Positions 44,495 through 54,226 are shown, numbered from the stretch's first letter. The stretch: 64,000 bases of DNA from JABCPH02 sp963524305 (GCA_963524305.1 CAURGH010000006.1:1-64000), one strand, 5' to 3'. Numbers and translations: made by a program. Notes: generated by a model from the letters alone, not told the origin.

Positions 44495-45424
44495 ATGGAA
44501 AATATTTCTAATAAAGTAAATATCAAAGCAATTGGTGTTGGTGGAATGGGAATTAATTTTGTGAATTATATTTTAGAAAATGAAGTTAACAATGTTGAAT
44601 ATTTAAGTATTGATACGGATGTTGAAGCACATAATGGGTGTAAGGCAGAACGAAAGATATTTTTGGATACGGGTGTAAAGAATTGCACTTGGAATCAAGC
44701 TGAAGAAGCTGCCTTAAAATGTTATGACCAATTTGAAGAATTGCTTAAGGGAACGGATATTTTATTTATAATTTCTGGTATGGGAGGTTCTACAGGAAGT
44801 GGAATTGCACCTGCAATCGTTGAGATTGCTAAAAAAATGAAAATTTTTACAATATCAATCATTGCAAAACCATTTTACTCAGAAGGGTTTGAAAAATTGA
44901 AGATAGCGAGTATGGGTGTTGAAAAAATTAATAAAAATACAAACAGTTTGATAATAGTTCCAAATGAAAAGCTCTATAATCATATTGATAAAAAACTTTC
45001 GTTGCAAGAAGCGTATGATGAAGCTAATTTTTTGATAAAAGAAGGAATTGAAAGCATTATAAATACTGTTACAAAAGTAGGCTTTGTGAATTTAGATTTA
45101 CGTGATATTAAGGTTGTTTTGGAAAATTCTAAAGATATTGTTATTCGATTAGCTGAGAGTTACGGTGAAAATGCAGAAAATACCATTGTTGAGCAATTAC
45201 TTCAAAATAATTTATTTGAAGGAGAATTAAAAGATTCAAAGAAAATACTTTTGAATATAACTGGTGGTAATGATATTTCGTTGGTTGTGATAAAAAATAT
45301 TGTAAGTAATATTTTATCATATGTGAGGGATCAGAATGCTACGTTAATTTGGGGAGTTATTATTAATCCAGAGTTTGATGCTAAGAAGAATAGTTTAAAA
45401 GTAGTTTTGATGGCAAGTGTATAG
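44495..45424 (+). CDS. Short divergent FtsZ/tubulin-like protein
   Basis: 309 aa, aligning along the whole FtsZ core. It has IKAIGVGGMGINFVNYIL, the tubulin signature as SGMGGSTGSG (94-103, normally GGGTGTG), IIAKPFYSEG, NLDLRDIKVVL with the T7-loop Asp, and LNITGG. It stops right after the core, so the C-terminal tail that binds FtsA or ZapA is absent. The ATG has no good ribosome-binding site directly before it; AAAGGAGAG is 36 bases upstream. It is probably a paralogue of the main FtsZ, but this cannot be shown from this window. Confidence 0.75.
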   Translation: MENISNKVNIKAIGVGGMGINFVNYILENEVNNVEYLSIDTDVEAHNGCKAERKIFLDTGVKNCTWNQAEEAALKCYDQFEELLKGTDILFIISGMGGSTGSGIAPAIVEIAKKMKIFTISIIAKPFYSEGFEKLKIASMGVEKINKNTNSLIIVPNEKLYNHIDKKLSLQEAYDEANFLIKEGIESIINTVTKVGFVNLDLRDIKVVLENSKDIVIRLAESYGENAENTIVEQLLQNNLFEGELKDSKKILLNITGGNDISLVVIKNIVSNILSYVRDQNATLIWGVIINPEFDAKKNSLKVVLMASV

Positions 45425-45461
45425 AATTTATTTTATTTATGAATTTTAAGGAGGTATGTAT

Positions 45462-46190
45462 ATGGGAATAAGTTCAAATTTTAGAAAAGACAATAAATTT
45501 CGTAATATTAAAATTTTTTCTGGAGCTCAATTGAAGTATATTGCTTTTTTATCAATGTTAATTGATCATACAAATAAAGCTTTGATTTATCCTATGTTAA
45601 CTGGAAAAGGATTTTTAAATTTTTTAAGTGATACGTTTGATATTCTAGGTAGAATTGCTTTTCCAATTTTTATGTTTTTTCTTGTGGAAGGATTTTTTAA
45701 AACTAGAAATCGATTTAGATATCTTTTATATTTAACTGTTTTTGGAGTTATTTCCGAAATTCCATTTGATTTATGTCAATCAGCAGTTATTTTTCAGCCA
45801 TATTCAAATAATGTGATGTTTACATTGGCTTTAACATTAGTTATGATTTGGATTATTGATGAATTAAGAGTACCAACAAAAATATTTTGGTATCCTATTT
45901 CGATAGTAATTGTTGCAGGGACTTGTTTGTTATCAATGATTTGGGGATTGGACTACGAATGGCACGGAATTCTGATAGGGTATTTTTTCTATATTTTTCG
46001 TAATAATCCGATATTTGCAATTATTGGAGGATATCTTTCGCTTATTAAAACACCTTGGGCTTTGTTGGGATTTGGATTGACACTTACTTATAATGGAGAA
46101 AGAGGGAAACAGAATAAGATTTTAAATTATTCGTTTTATCCTGTACATTTATTGATTTTAGGGCTTTTAAGATTATTATTTAAGGTTTAG
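45462..46190 (+). CDS. TraX family membrane protein
   Basis: 242 aa from ATG 45462, which is 7 bases after AAGGAGG. The ATG at 45456 lies directly against that site. About eight membrane helices. The TraX phrase SGAQLKYIAFLSMLIDHTNK and later GRIAFPIFMFFLVEGFFKTR are diagnostic. F-plasmid TraX acetylates pilin; chromosomal homologues belong to the wider acyltransferase-3-like group, with unknown targets. It is the second gene of a short unit behind the FtsZ-like gene. Confidence 0.8.
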   Translation: MGISSNFRKDNKFRNIKIFSGAQLKYIAFLSMLIDHTNKALIYPMLTGKGFLNFLSDTFDILGRIAFPIFMFFLVEGFFKTRNRFRYLLYLTVFGVISEIPFDLCQSAVIFQPYSNNVMFTLALTLVMIWIIDELRVPTKIFWYPISIVIVAGTCLLSMIWGLDYEWHGILIGYFFYIFRNNPIFAIIGGYLSLIKTPWALLGFGLTLTYNGERGKQNKILNYSFYPVHLLILGLLRLLFKV

Positions 46191-46191
46191 A

Positions 46192-46230
46192 AATATTACA
46201 AAAGTTGTTTGAAAAAATTTTTGTAATATT
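46192..46230. promoter_or_regulatory. 12-bp inverted repeat around a -35, possible operator
   Basis: AATATTACAAAA (46192-46203) and TTTTGTAATATT (46219-46230) form perfect arms 15 bases apart. They bracket the -35 of the promoter at 46209-46237, and the right arm fills the spacer. There is no T run, so an operator is likelier than a terminator. Confidence 0.5.
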
Positions 46231-46237
46231 GTATAAT
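46209..46237 (+). promoter_or_regulatory. Promoter of the DUF3290-DUF421 unit
   Basis: TTGAAA (46209-46214), 17 bases, TATAAT (46232-46237). It lies 60 bases before the DUF3290 gene. Confidence 0.75.
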
Positions 46238-46296
46238 TACGAAAGTTAATTAATAAGTTTTCGATAGAAAATTAGAAAGGAGAAGAACATTAAAAT

Positions 46297-46740
46297 ATGG
46301 AATTTTATAATTTTAATTATTTAGAAAACCAAAAATTTGTGACAGATAAATTTTTTCTTGTTTTAATTATTTTAGTAATAGCATTTGTATTATTTGCATT
46401 TTGGAAATGGTTTAAAGGAAGTATTTCATTAAGAGATAAACAGCTTAGTTTACTTGGATTGATGTTTATTTTTTTATTTGCGTTATACCATTATAATAAT
46501 TATATTGCTAAAACTGATCAAGAAAAAGTTTATAAAAATTCAGCTAGTGTTATAAAAAAATTATCTGAAAAATTTAAAGTTAATGAAAATGATATTTTTA
46601 TAAATACGCCTGAAATAACAGAGGATACCGTTTATAAGATAAAAGATAAATTTTATCAAATTCACTGGGTGGGAAACAATATATTAGTTGAACAAATGAC
46701 AGTTCCTTATGTGGATGAAGTTAAGATGCTTAAAGAATAA
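46297..46740 (+). CDS. DUF3290 membrane protein
   Basis: 147 aa with two N-terminal membrane helices (FFLVLIILVIAFVLFAFWKW, LSLLGLMFIFLFALYHYNNY) and a small soluble domain. DUF3290 and DUF421 proteins are regular gene neighbours in Firmicutes and Fusobacteria, as here. Function unknown. Good ribosome-binding site AAAGGAGAAG. Confidence 0.8.
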   Translation: MEFYNFNYLENQKFVTDKFFLVLIILVIAFVLFAFWKWFKGSISLRDKQLSLLGLMFIFLFALYHYNNYIAKTDQEKVYKNSASVIKKLSEKFKVNENDIFINTPEITEDTVYKIKDKFYQIHWVGNNILVEQMTVPYVDEVKMLKE

Positions 46741-46791
46741 TAGTATTTGAATAGAAATAAAAAATATAAAAGAAAGGAAGATGATGTAATT

Positions 46792-47424
46792 TTGGATTTT
46801 ATAATTCTTGTTGCAATAAAACTTACAATTGGATTTATTGCGTTAGTTTTATTCATGAATTTAAATGGACGAAGCCAATTGGCACCAACATCAACAGAAG
46901 ATCAAATAGGTAATTATGTCCTTGGGGGAATTATTGGTGGTGTAATTTATAGTCCAAGTATATCAATAATTCAATTTTTAATAGTTCTTTTAATATGGGG
47001 ACTTCTAATGACAATAACTGATTTTCTAAAAAATACAAATAAAAGCGTAAAAAAAATGATAGATGGACAAGTTGTGTACTTAATAAGAGATGGAAAAATG
47101 CTAACAGAAAATTTTGCACAAGCAACACTTTCAATTCCTGATTTTTACACAAAGTTGAGAACAAAAGGTGTTACGCAAATATCAGATATAGAAGAAGCTT
47201 TTATGGAATCAAATGGACAACTTATTGTTATAAAAAAAGGTGAAGATGGTTATTCAAATTTATTAGTTTCTGAAGGGAACATACAAGAGGATAATTTGAA
47301 ACATATTGGAAAAGATGATAATTGGTTGAAGGAAGAATTGGAAAAATATAACATTACCGATTTAAGTGAACTTTTTATTGTTGAGTATAGTGGTGATGGT
47401 AAATTATTTATTGTGAAAAAATAA
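46792..47424 (+). CDS. DUF421 membrane protein
   Basis: About 210 aa from TTG 46792 (AAAGGAA 12 bases upstream). A longer frame starts at TTG 46747 without a clear site. Three membrane helices (DFIILVAIKLTIGFIALVLF, NYVLGGIIGGVIYSPS, IIQFLIVLLIWGLLMTITDF) precede the conserved soluble YetF/DUF421 domain, with VVYLIRDGKML, the motif TQISDIEEAFMESNGQLIVI and a second small domain. Partner of the DUF3290 gene just upstream. In Bacillus this family has been linked to germination and spore membrane, a role that would not apply here. Confidence 0.8.
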   Translation: MDFIILVAIKLTIGFIALVLFMNLNGRSQLAPTSTEDQIGNYVLGGIIGGVIYSPSISIIQFLIVLLIWGLLMTITDFLKNTNKSVKKMIDGQVVYLIRDGKMLTENFAQATLSIPDFYTKLRTKGVTQISDIEEAFMESNGQLIVIKKGEDGYSNLLVSEGNIQEDNLKHIGKDDNWLKEELEKYNITDLSELFIVEYSGDGKLFIVKK

Positions 47425-47474
47425 ATTCATATTGAAAAAATATTAAAGTTAAAACTATAAAATAATATGAAAAT

Positions 47475-47502
47475 AAAAGAAGAGGCCCTAAAGCCTCTTT
47501 TT
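47475..47502. terminator. Bidirectional terminator
   Basis: AAGAGGC and GCCTCTTTTT pair around CCTAAA, with T-rich ends in both directions, between convergent DUF421 and metH. Confidence 0.85.
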
Positions 47503-47509
47503 AATATAT

Positions 47510-50500
47510 TTACATATTAAAGTATTTACAGAATGGTTGTGAGAAAACAATCGCACTAACTGTAGCTTCTGGATACATCATATGCTCCTCAGTTAATCTA
47601 ATTCCAAATCTTTCTGGTTTTAATAATCTAAATAATTTATCTTGATCTTCCAAATTTGGACAAGCTGGATATCCAAATGAATAACGATTTCCTTGATATT
47701 GTGCTTTCAAAATATCTTCTATATTTATATCTTTATCAATAATTCCAACTTCTTTTCTCATTAATTGATGCACGTATTCAGAAGTAGCTTCAGCTAATTC
47801 AAGACCGATAGAGTTTACAATATGCCCTCTATAAAATTCACCTTTTTCTTTCATTTCGTTTGAAACGATTCTTGATTTTTCTCCAGCAGTTGCCACAAAA
47901 AATCCAATATAATCAATTCCTTCAGGAGAAACATAATCATTCAATGATAAATATTGTCCCCATTTTTGTCTTGGGAAATCAAAAGTTTCTAAAACTGTTG
48001 ATAAATCATCTGAAAGAATTTCAATTTTCCCATCTTTAGACTTTCTACTAGGAAAGAATTTATAAATTGCTTTAATATCAAAATAATCATCACCATGAAT
48101 AATAATATCCACAATTTCATTATACAATTTAACTGCTCTAGGATCCTGTTTTTCAAGCATATCAGTTACAATCCACTTCATTCCCAAATGCTTTCCAATT
48201 AACATTTGTAAATTAATATATTTAAAAACATCTTTAGCCTTAATATTTGTAATAATTTGCTTATTCAAAGTAGTCGGCTTATAAATTTTCTCAAAATCAT
48301 ATTCAGGCAATTTTACTTTAGAAAAATCAAAAGTTCCATCTTTATCTTTAATATCACTAACTGTAGGTTTCACTTTCAAATTCTCCAACGCTTTTTTGTC
48401 TTTAATTAACAATAAATCCCTTCTCTTTTGCAAATATTCTTTAAACTCTTCAAATTTTTCAGAAACAATCATTTTATTTAAATCTGATAGAGCCGTCATC
48501 GCATCTTTTGAGTAAATAACAATATTGTTTTTGTATGATGGCTCAATTTTATTAATTGTGAATTTTTCAGTAAGTGCAGCACCACCAACAAATATAGGTA
48601 TATCAATTCCAGCTTCTCTTAAAACAGCCACAGTATTCACCATTTCAGCAGCAGATTTTACTAATAATCCTGAAAGTCCTAAAAAGTCAGCTTTCTCATT
48701 AATCACAGCTTCTCTAATTTTTTCAGCAGGTGTATTTATTCCTAAATCAAGTACGTCATATCCGTTATTTCCGATGATAATTCCAACAAGGTTTTTCCCA
48801 ATATCATGAACATCACCTTTAACAGTTGCCATTATAACTTTACCTTTACTTGAAGACTCTGTTTTTTCCATAAATTGCTCCAAATACGAAACAGATGCCT
48901 TCATAACTTCAGCACTTTGTAACACTTCAGCAACAATCAAATCGTTATTATTAAATAATTTTCCAACTTCATCCATTCCAGTCATCAAAGGCCCGTTAAT
49001 TATCTCTAATGGGGAATATTTTTGTAACAATATATCCAATAAAGCATTCAAATCCTTTTTACTTCCCTCGACAACAAGATTTGAAACTTTTTCTTCAGGT
49101 GTCATTTTATCATCAGCTAAATTCTTTTTAACAGAACCTTTTTTTTCACGATAAAAAGCTACAAAATTAGCAACTGTGTCATCATTCGTGTTAAATAGCA
49201 ATTCTTCAGACAATTTTTTTTCTTTATCAGAAATTTCATTCATTGGAATAATTTTCTCAGTATTAACAATCGCAAAATCAAGTCCAGCTTCGTAAGCCTT
49301 ATTCATGTAATAAGTATTCAACACTTCACGACCTGCAATTGGAAGTCCAAATGAAATATTACTTACTCCTAAAATAGTTTTTACATTTGGCATTTCTTTT
49401 TTTATTTCTCTAATCGCTTCAATTGTGGCAGTAGCAGATCCAATATATTTTTGATCACCTGTCGCAACTGGGAATACAAGCGTATCAAATATGATATCTC
49501 TTTCATCAATTCCATATTTTTTAGTTAATAACTCATAACTTCTTCTAGCAACCTTAATTTTTTTCTCAAGCGAAACAGCCATTCCTTCCTCATCAATCAA
49601 TCCAACAACGACAGCTGCTCCAAAATCTTTAATCAATTTTGCCATTTTTTCAAATTTCTTTTCTCCATCTTCTAAGTTAATTGAATTTATAATCCCTTTC
49701 CCTTGAAGATAAGTAAGTCCTTCACGAATTACATTAATATCCGTAGAATCCAACATTATAGGTACTTTTGCAAATTTTGAAACTTTTTCCAAGAAATTTT
49801 TCATATCGCTAATTTCATCTCTATCAGGATTTGCAAGACAAACATCAATTACATCTGCATCCCCTTTAATTTGCAATCTAGCAACTTCTGTTGCTTCATC
49901 AAATTTTTCATTAGCAATTAAATTTTTGAAAATACGAGAACCAATAACATTTGTTCTTTCTCCAACATAAATTGGTCTATCTTTTGGCACTTCCAAAGTG
50001 ATCAACCCTGTAACAGCATTCTCATTTTTATTTTCATCAATAACTCTAGGATCATACCCAATACTTTTATCTTTAATCGCTTTTATAAACGCAGGAGTAG
50101 TTCCACAACAACCTCCAACAATATTTAAAAATTTATTTTGGAAGAAAGGTTCTATTTTAGCTGCCAATGTGCTTGGAGTTTCTTCGTATTGACCTTCTTC
50201 GTTTGGAAGTCCAGCATTAGGATATACAGAAATATATGTATTAGACACTTCATTTAATTTTTTCAAAAATTGTGTCATAAATTCAGGTCCAGTTGCACAG
50301 TTCAATCCTACAGAAAGTGGATTCATATGATGAACAGCGTAATAGAATGCATCTGCCGTTTGCCCAGCAAGAGTAGTTCCAGTACTTTCAATCGTAAACG
50401 ATAACATCAATGGAACATAATAATTTTCATCCATTGCCTTTTCTAACCCTAAATATGCAGCTTTCAAGTTTCTAGTATCTTGTATTGTTTCAAATAAAAT

Positions 50501-51010
50501 TAAATCAACACCTCCAGCTAAAAGCCCTGAAACTGCAGTATAATAAGAATGTATCAATTCCTCAAAAGTAACTCCACCTGTAACGCTGATAGATTTATTT
50601 GAAGGCCCTAAAGCTCCAGCCACATATAAATTTCTAGTTTCATTTGGATTTTCAGATTTATACTCATTAATCGCTTTTCTAGCAATTTCAGCTGCAGTCT
50701 TGTTCATTTCAAAAACTTTATCTTCCAAATCGTAATCTTTTAATACAATATCTAACGCCCCAAAAGTGTTAGTTTCAATAATATCACTTCCAGCCTTTAA
50801 ATATTGTTTATGTATATTTTTTATAATTTCTGGTCTTTGCAACACAAGATAATCATTACAACCTTCATATTTTTCTCCACCAAAATCTTCGGCAGTCAAA
50901 TTTTCTTGTTGTAACATTGTTCCCATTGCTCCGTCTAGCAATAGAATTCGATTTTTTAAATCTTGTTGTAACAAATTATATGATTCAATATATTTTTTTT
51001 CTTTTGACAT
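47510..51010 (-). CDS. metH: Cobalamin-dependent methionine synthase
   Basis: 1166 aa, all four modules present. The homocysteine domain has zinc ligands (GLNCATGPEFM and IVGGCCGTTPAFI). The pterin domain is marked by RPIYVGERTNVIGSR. The B12 domain has VKGDVHDIGKNLVGIIIGNN, whose His binds cobalt, and SGLLVKSAAEM. The activation domain ends RYSFGYPACPNLEDQDKLFR and EEHMMYPEATVSAIVF. It methylates homocysteine using methyltetrahydrofolate. It is a monocistronic minus-strand gene. I see no B12 or SAM riboswitch in the upstream 360 bases. Confidence 0.97.
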   Translation of the reverse strand: MSKEKKYIESYNLLQQDLKNRILLLDGAMGTMLQQENLTAEDFGGEKYEGCNDYLVLQRPEIIKNIHKQYLKAGSDIIETNTFGALDIVLKDYDLEDKVFEMNKTAAEIARKAINEYKSENPNETRNLYVAGALGPSNKSISVTGGVTFEELIHSYYTAVSGLLAGGVDLILFETIQDTRNLKAAYLGLEKAMDENYYVPLMLSFTIESTGTTLAGQTADAFYYAVHHMNPLSVGLNCATGPEFMTQFLKKLNEVSNTYISVYPNAGLPNEEGQYEETPSTLAAKIEPFFQNKFLNIVGGCCGTTPAFIKAIKDKSIGYDPRVIDENKNENAVTGLITLEVPKDRPIYVGERTNVIGSRIFKNLIANEKFDEATEVARLQIKGDADVIDVCLANPDRDEISDMKNFLEKVSKFAKVPIMLDSTDINVIREGLTYLQGKGIINSINLEDGEKKFEKMAKLIKDFGAAVVVGLIDEEGMAVSLEKKIKVARRSYELLTKKYGIDERDIIFDTLVFPVATGDQKYIGSATATIEAIREIKKEMPNVKTILGVSNISFGLPIAGREVLNTYYMNKAYEAGLDFAIVNTEKIIPMNEISDKEKKLSEELLFNTNDDTVANFVAFYREKKGSVKKNLADDKMTPEEKVSNLVVEGSKKDLNALLDILLQKYSPLEIINGPLMTGMDEVGKLFNNNDLIVAEVLQSAEVMKASVSYLEQFMEKTESSSKGKVIMATVKGDVHDIGKNLVGIIIGNNGYDVLDLGINTPAEKIREAVINEKADFLGLSGLLVKSAAEMVNTVAVLREAGIDIPIFVGGAALTEKFTINKIEPSYKNNIVIYSKDAMTALSDLNKMIVSEKFEEFKEYLQKRRDLLLIKDKKALENLKVKPTVSDIKDKDGTFDFSKVKLPEYDFEKIYKPTTLNKQIITNIKAKDVFKYINLQMLIGKHLGMKWIVTDMLEKQDPRAVKLYNEIVDIIIHGDDYFDIKAIYKFFPSRKSKDGKIEILSDDLSTVLETFDFPRQKWGQYLSLNDYVSPEGIDYIGFFVATAGEKSRIVSNEMKEKGEFYRGHIVNSIGLELAEATSEYVHQLMRKEVGIIDKDINIEDILKAQYQGNRYSFGYPACPNLEDQDKLFRLLKPERFGIRLTEEHMMYPEATVSAIVFSQPFCKYFNM

Positions 51011-51253
51011 AAATAATGTAATCTCTCCTTTTTAAAAATTAAAGTTATTAGGATTATTTTATCATAAAAATAGTCATGTGTATATACATTTAACAATATA
51101 TTTTAATAATTTAGTCATAAATAATAATAATTACTAAAAAATATAAAAAAAACGATGTCAAATATATAAAATATATCCAATACAAAACTCCTTATTTTAT
51201 CTACAAAAAAATTTTTTCGTATACTGTTTAACTTTTTTTTAATTAAATTCTAA

Positions 51254-51282
51254 TTGAAAAAATTCTAAAATAGAAGTATACT
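51254..51282 (+). promoter_or_regulatory. Promoter of the nrd operon
   Basis: TTGAAA (51254-51259), 17 bases, TATACT (51277-51282). The -10 overlaps a predicted NrdR box. Confidence 0.75.
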
Positions 51283-51325
51283 ACATATGAGAAAAGAATT
51301 TTGAAGAAAACACAAGATATTGTGT
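51278..51325 (+). promoter_or_regulatory. Pair of NrdR boxes
   Basis: A palindromic ACACAAGATATTGTGT at 51310-51325 fits the NrdR consensus (ACACwATATATwGTGT) closely. A second, degenerate site ATACTACATATGAGAA at 51278-51293, with a conserved left half, has its centre exactly 32 bases upstream. Paired NrdR boxes with about three helical turns between centres are the normal arrangement. The downstream palindrome followed by T residues could also form a short hairpin. Confidence 0.7.
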
Positions 51326-51370
51326 TTTTTTAGTTGAAATTAATAGATTTAGTAAAAGGAAGTGTTTTAG

Positions 51371-51613
51371 ATGAAAAAATTAATTAAATTTGAAAAAAAT
51401 GATTGTAATCCGTGTGCGATGGTATCGGAATTTTTAGATAAAAAGGGTGTTAGTTATGAAAGAGTAAATGCTTTTGACAATCCTGAAATGGCCATGAAAT
51501 ATAGAGTGAGAACAGTTCCAACTGTTGTTTTAGTTGACGATGAAACTGAAATTAAAAGAAGTATGGGATTTAAAGTAGAAGAATTGAATGAACTTTTGGC
51601 AGAATTAGATTAA
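51371..51613 (+). CDS. nrdH: NrdH-like glutaredoxin/thioredoxin
   Basis: 80 aa, thioredoxin fold with the active site CNPC (residues 12-15) and the cis-Pro TVPTVV. It is the electron donor of class Ib ribonucleotide reductase. First gene of the nrd operon. The following gene is nrdI after 42 bases. Confidence 0.85.
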   Translation: MKKLIKFEKNDCNPCAMVSEFLDKKGVSYERVNAFDNPEMAMKYRVRTVPTVVLVDDETEIKRSMGFKVEELNELLAELD

Positions 51614-51655
51614 TTGCTAATTATAAATTGTTCACGAAAAGAGATGATATAAATT

Positions 51656-52021
51656 ATGGTTATATATTATGATTCAAAAACTGGAAATGTTCAACGGTTT
51701 GTAAATAAGGTGAAAAAAGAAAGACCTAATTGGAAATTTGTGAAGATTGATTCTGAAATGAAAGTTAATGAAGAAGGCCATTTACTAACATTTACAACTA
51801 AAATTGGAGAAACTCCAATTCCAACGAGTGAATTTTTAGAAAAAAATAGTAAATATATAAAATCAATAAGTTCTAGCGGGAATATGAACTGGGGTGTTTT
51901 TTTTGCAGTGGCAGCTGATAAAATGAGCGAAAAATATGGAATTCCAGTTTGCATGAAATTTGAGTTGTCAGGAACGCATGTTGAAGTAGAGCACTTTATT
52001 GAATATGTTGAAAAAAACTAG
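51656..52021 (+). CDS. nrdI: NrdI flavodoxin-like protein
   Basis: 121 aa. YYDSKTGNVQRFVNKV is the flavin phosphate loop and SSSGNMNWGVFFAVAADKMS is the NrdI signature. It supplies oxidant to assemble the manganese-tyrosyl cofactor of NrdF. It is in the expected place between nrdH and nrdE. Confidence 0.93.
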   Translation: MVIYYDSKTGNVQRFVNKVKKERPNWKFVKIDSEMKVNEEGHLLTFTTKIGETPIPTSEFLEKNSKYIKSISSSGNMNWGVFFAVAADKMSEKYGIPVCMKFELSGTHVEVEHFIEYVEKN

Positions 52022-52088
52022 TATGAATTCAAGAATGTAACAAAAATTTAAATAGTAAAATTAAAAAAGTAAGGAGAATAGGTAAAAG

Positions 52089-54188
52089 ATGGTTGATAAC
52101 AGAGCTAAAAAATGGATATACTTAAATAATGAAATAATGGTTAAAAAAGGTGAAGATTTTCAGCTTGAAAAGGATAAAGAAGCTGTTTATTCATATTTTG
52201 TGGATTATGTAAATAAAAATACTGTATTTTTTCATAATTTAGAAGAAAAAATGAGATATTTAATAAAAAATGACTATTATATCGATTTTTATCAAATGTA
52301 TAGTCACGATGAAATTAAAGAGCTTTTTAAAATGGTTTATGATAAGAAATTTAGATTCGCTTCATTTATGAGTGCTTCCAAATTTTATCAAAGCTATGCG
52401 TTAATGGATGATACTGGAGAAAAATTTTTAGAGAGATATGAGGATAGAATTTCGGCAGTTTCATTGTATTTGGCACAGGGGAACTTTGAGAAGGCAAAAG
52501 AATATGCTTTGATGTTAATAAATCAAGAGTATCAACCAGCTACTCCTACTTTTTTAAATTCTGGGAAAAAGAGATCTGGAGAACTTGTTTCTTGCTTTCT
52601 AGATGAAATGGGAGATAATTTGAGTGGAATCGGGTATATTTTTGATTCTTCAATGAAACTTTCTTCGATTGGAGGAGGAGTTTCGATTAACCTTTCCAAA
52701 ATTAGAGCAAGAGGGGAATCCATTAAAGGAGTGGAAGGTAGAGCTTCTGGGGTTTTACCGATTATGAAAATATTAGAGGATATTTTTTCATATGCAAATC
52801 AGTTGGGGCAAAGAGCTGGAGCTGGGGCAGTTTACTTGAATGTATTTCACTCAGATATTAATGAATTTTTAGACAGTAAAAAAATAAATGTAGACGAAAA
52901 AATTAGAATAAAATCACTATCAATTGGAGTTATAATTCCAGATAAATTTATGCAGTTAGCAATGGAAGATGAAGTTTGCTATACATTCAATCCACACACA
53001 GTATTTCTAGAATATGGACAATACTTGGATGAAATGGATATGAATGAAATGTACGAAAAATTAGTTGACAATCCAAATGTTAAAAAGAAAAAAATAAACG
53101 CAAGAGAACTTCTTGTAAAAATTTCTCAAACACAAAAAGAAAGCGGATATCCTTATTTGTTCTTTAAAGATAATGTAAATAAGGAACACGCATTAAAAGG
53201 AATTGGAACGGTTAAATTCTCAAATTTGTGTACTGAAATAATGCAGTTGTCAGAAGTTTCAGATATTAATGCTTATTATGAAGAAGATACGATAAGAAGA
53301 GGAATATCATGTAATTTAGGTTCATTAAATATTGCAACTGTTATGGAAAATAAGAAAATAAAAGAAGCTACAAAAGCTGCAATTGATTCACTTACAATGG
53401 TTTCAGATTTAACAAACATCGACGTTGTTCCAACAATTAAAAAAGCAAATGAGGAATTACATTCTGTAGGACTTGGAGCAATGAACTTACATGGATTTTT
53501 AGCTAAAAACTTCATTATGTATGAAAGCAAAGAAGCACTTGATTTTTGTAATGTATTCTTTATGATGGTTAATTTCTATTCATTGGAAAGATCAATGGAA
53601 ATCGCAAAAGAAAGAGGTGAAACATTTAAAGATTTTGAAAAATCCGAATACGCTAACGGAAACTACTTCAATAAATATGTAACAAAAGAATACATGCCTC
53701 AAACAGAAAAAGTAAAATCACTATTTGAAGGAATCTACATCCCAACAAAAGAAGACTGGGCAAATTTAAAAGAGCAAGTAATGAAATACGGAGTCTACAA
53801 CGCCTACCGAATGGCAATAGCTCCAAACCAATCAACATCATACATTATGAACTCGACAGCCTCAGTAATGCCAGTAGTTGACACAATAGAAGTTAGAGAA
53901 TATGGAGATAGTACAACTTTCTACCCAATGCCATACTTAACAAATGACAACTTCTTCTTCTATAAATCAGCCTATGATATGGACCAAAAAAATATCTTGA
54001 AACTGATTTCTGTAATCCAAAGACACGTAGATCAAGGAATCTCGACTATTTTGTATACGAAAAGTACAGATAGCACTAGGGATTTGGCTAGACTTTATAT
54101 TTATGCACATCGATTGGGGTTGAAGTCGCTTTATTATACACGGACTAGGAAGGCGACTATTGAGGAGTGTGTGAGTTGTTCGGTATAA
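52089..54188 (+). CDS. nrdE: Class Ib ribonucleotide reductase, large subunit
   Basis: 699 aa. It includes PATPTFLNSGKKRSGELVSC, GGGVSINLSKIRARG, the catalytic region NLCTEIMQL with SCNLGSLNIA, and APNQSTSYIMNSTASVMPV. The C-terminus has the mobile cysteine pair ECVSCSV. It reduces ribonucleoside diphosphates. It starts after AAGGAGAATAG. In most genomes nrdF follows directly; here the next gene is an unrelated 733-aa membrane protein and nrdF begins 3.1 kb downstream. Confidence 0.96.
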   Translation: MVDNRAKKWIYLNNEIMVKKGEDFQLEKDKEAVYSYFVDYVNKNTVFFHNLEEKMRYLIKNDYYIDFYQMYSHDEIKELFKMVYDKKFRFASFMSASKFYQSYALMDDTGEKFLERYEDRISAVSLYLAQGNFEKAKEYALMLINQEYQPATPTFLNSGKKRSGELVSCFLDEMGDNLSGIGYIFDSSMKLSSIGGGVSINLSKIRARGESIKGVEGRASGVLPIMKILEDIFSYANQLGQRAGAGAVYLNVFHSDINEFLDSKKINVDEKIRIKSLSIGVIIPDKFMQLAMEDEVCYTFNPHTVFLEYGQYLDEMDMNEMYEKLVDNPNVKKKKINARELLVKISQTQKESGYPYLFFKDNVNKEHALKGIGTVKFSNLCTEIMQLSEVSDINAYYEEDTIRRGISCNLGSLNIATVMENKKIKEATKAAIDSLTMVSDLTNIDVVPTIKKANEELHSVGLGAMNLHGFLAKNFIMYESKEALDFCNVFFMMVNFYSLERSMEIAKERGETFKDFEKSEYANGNYFNKYVTKEYMPQTEKVKSLFEGIYIPTKEDWANLKEQVMKYGVYNAYRMAIAPNQSTSYIMNSTASVMPVVDTIEVREYGDSTTFYPMPYLTNDNFFFYKSAYDMDQKNILKLISVIQRHVDQGISTILYTKSTDSTRDLARLYIYAHRLGLKSLYYTRTRKATIEECVSCSV

Positions 54189-54226
54189 ATAATTGAAAGT
54201 TTGGTTGTGTATAAAGAGGTGATATA

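Noticed and set aside
51011..51250. B12 or SAM riboswitch upstream of metH
   Set aside because: The region is almost pure A/T with no B12-box-like or SAM-type conserved core, so regulation by a known riboswitch is not supported.
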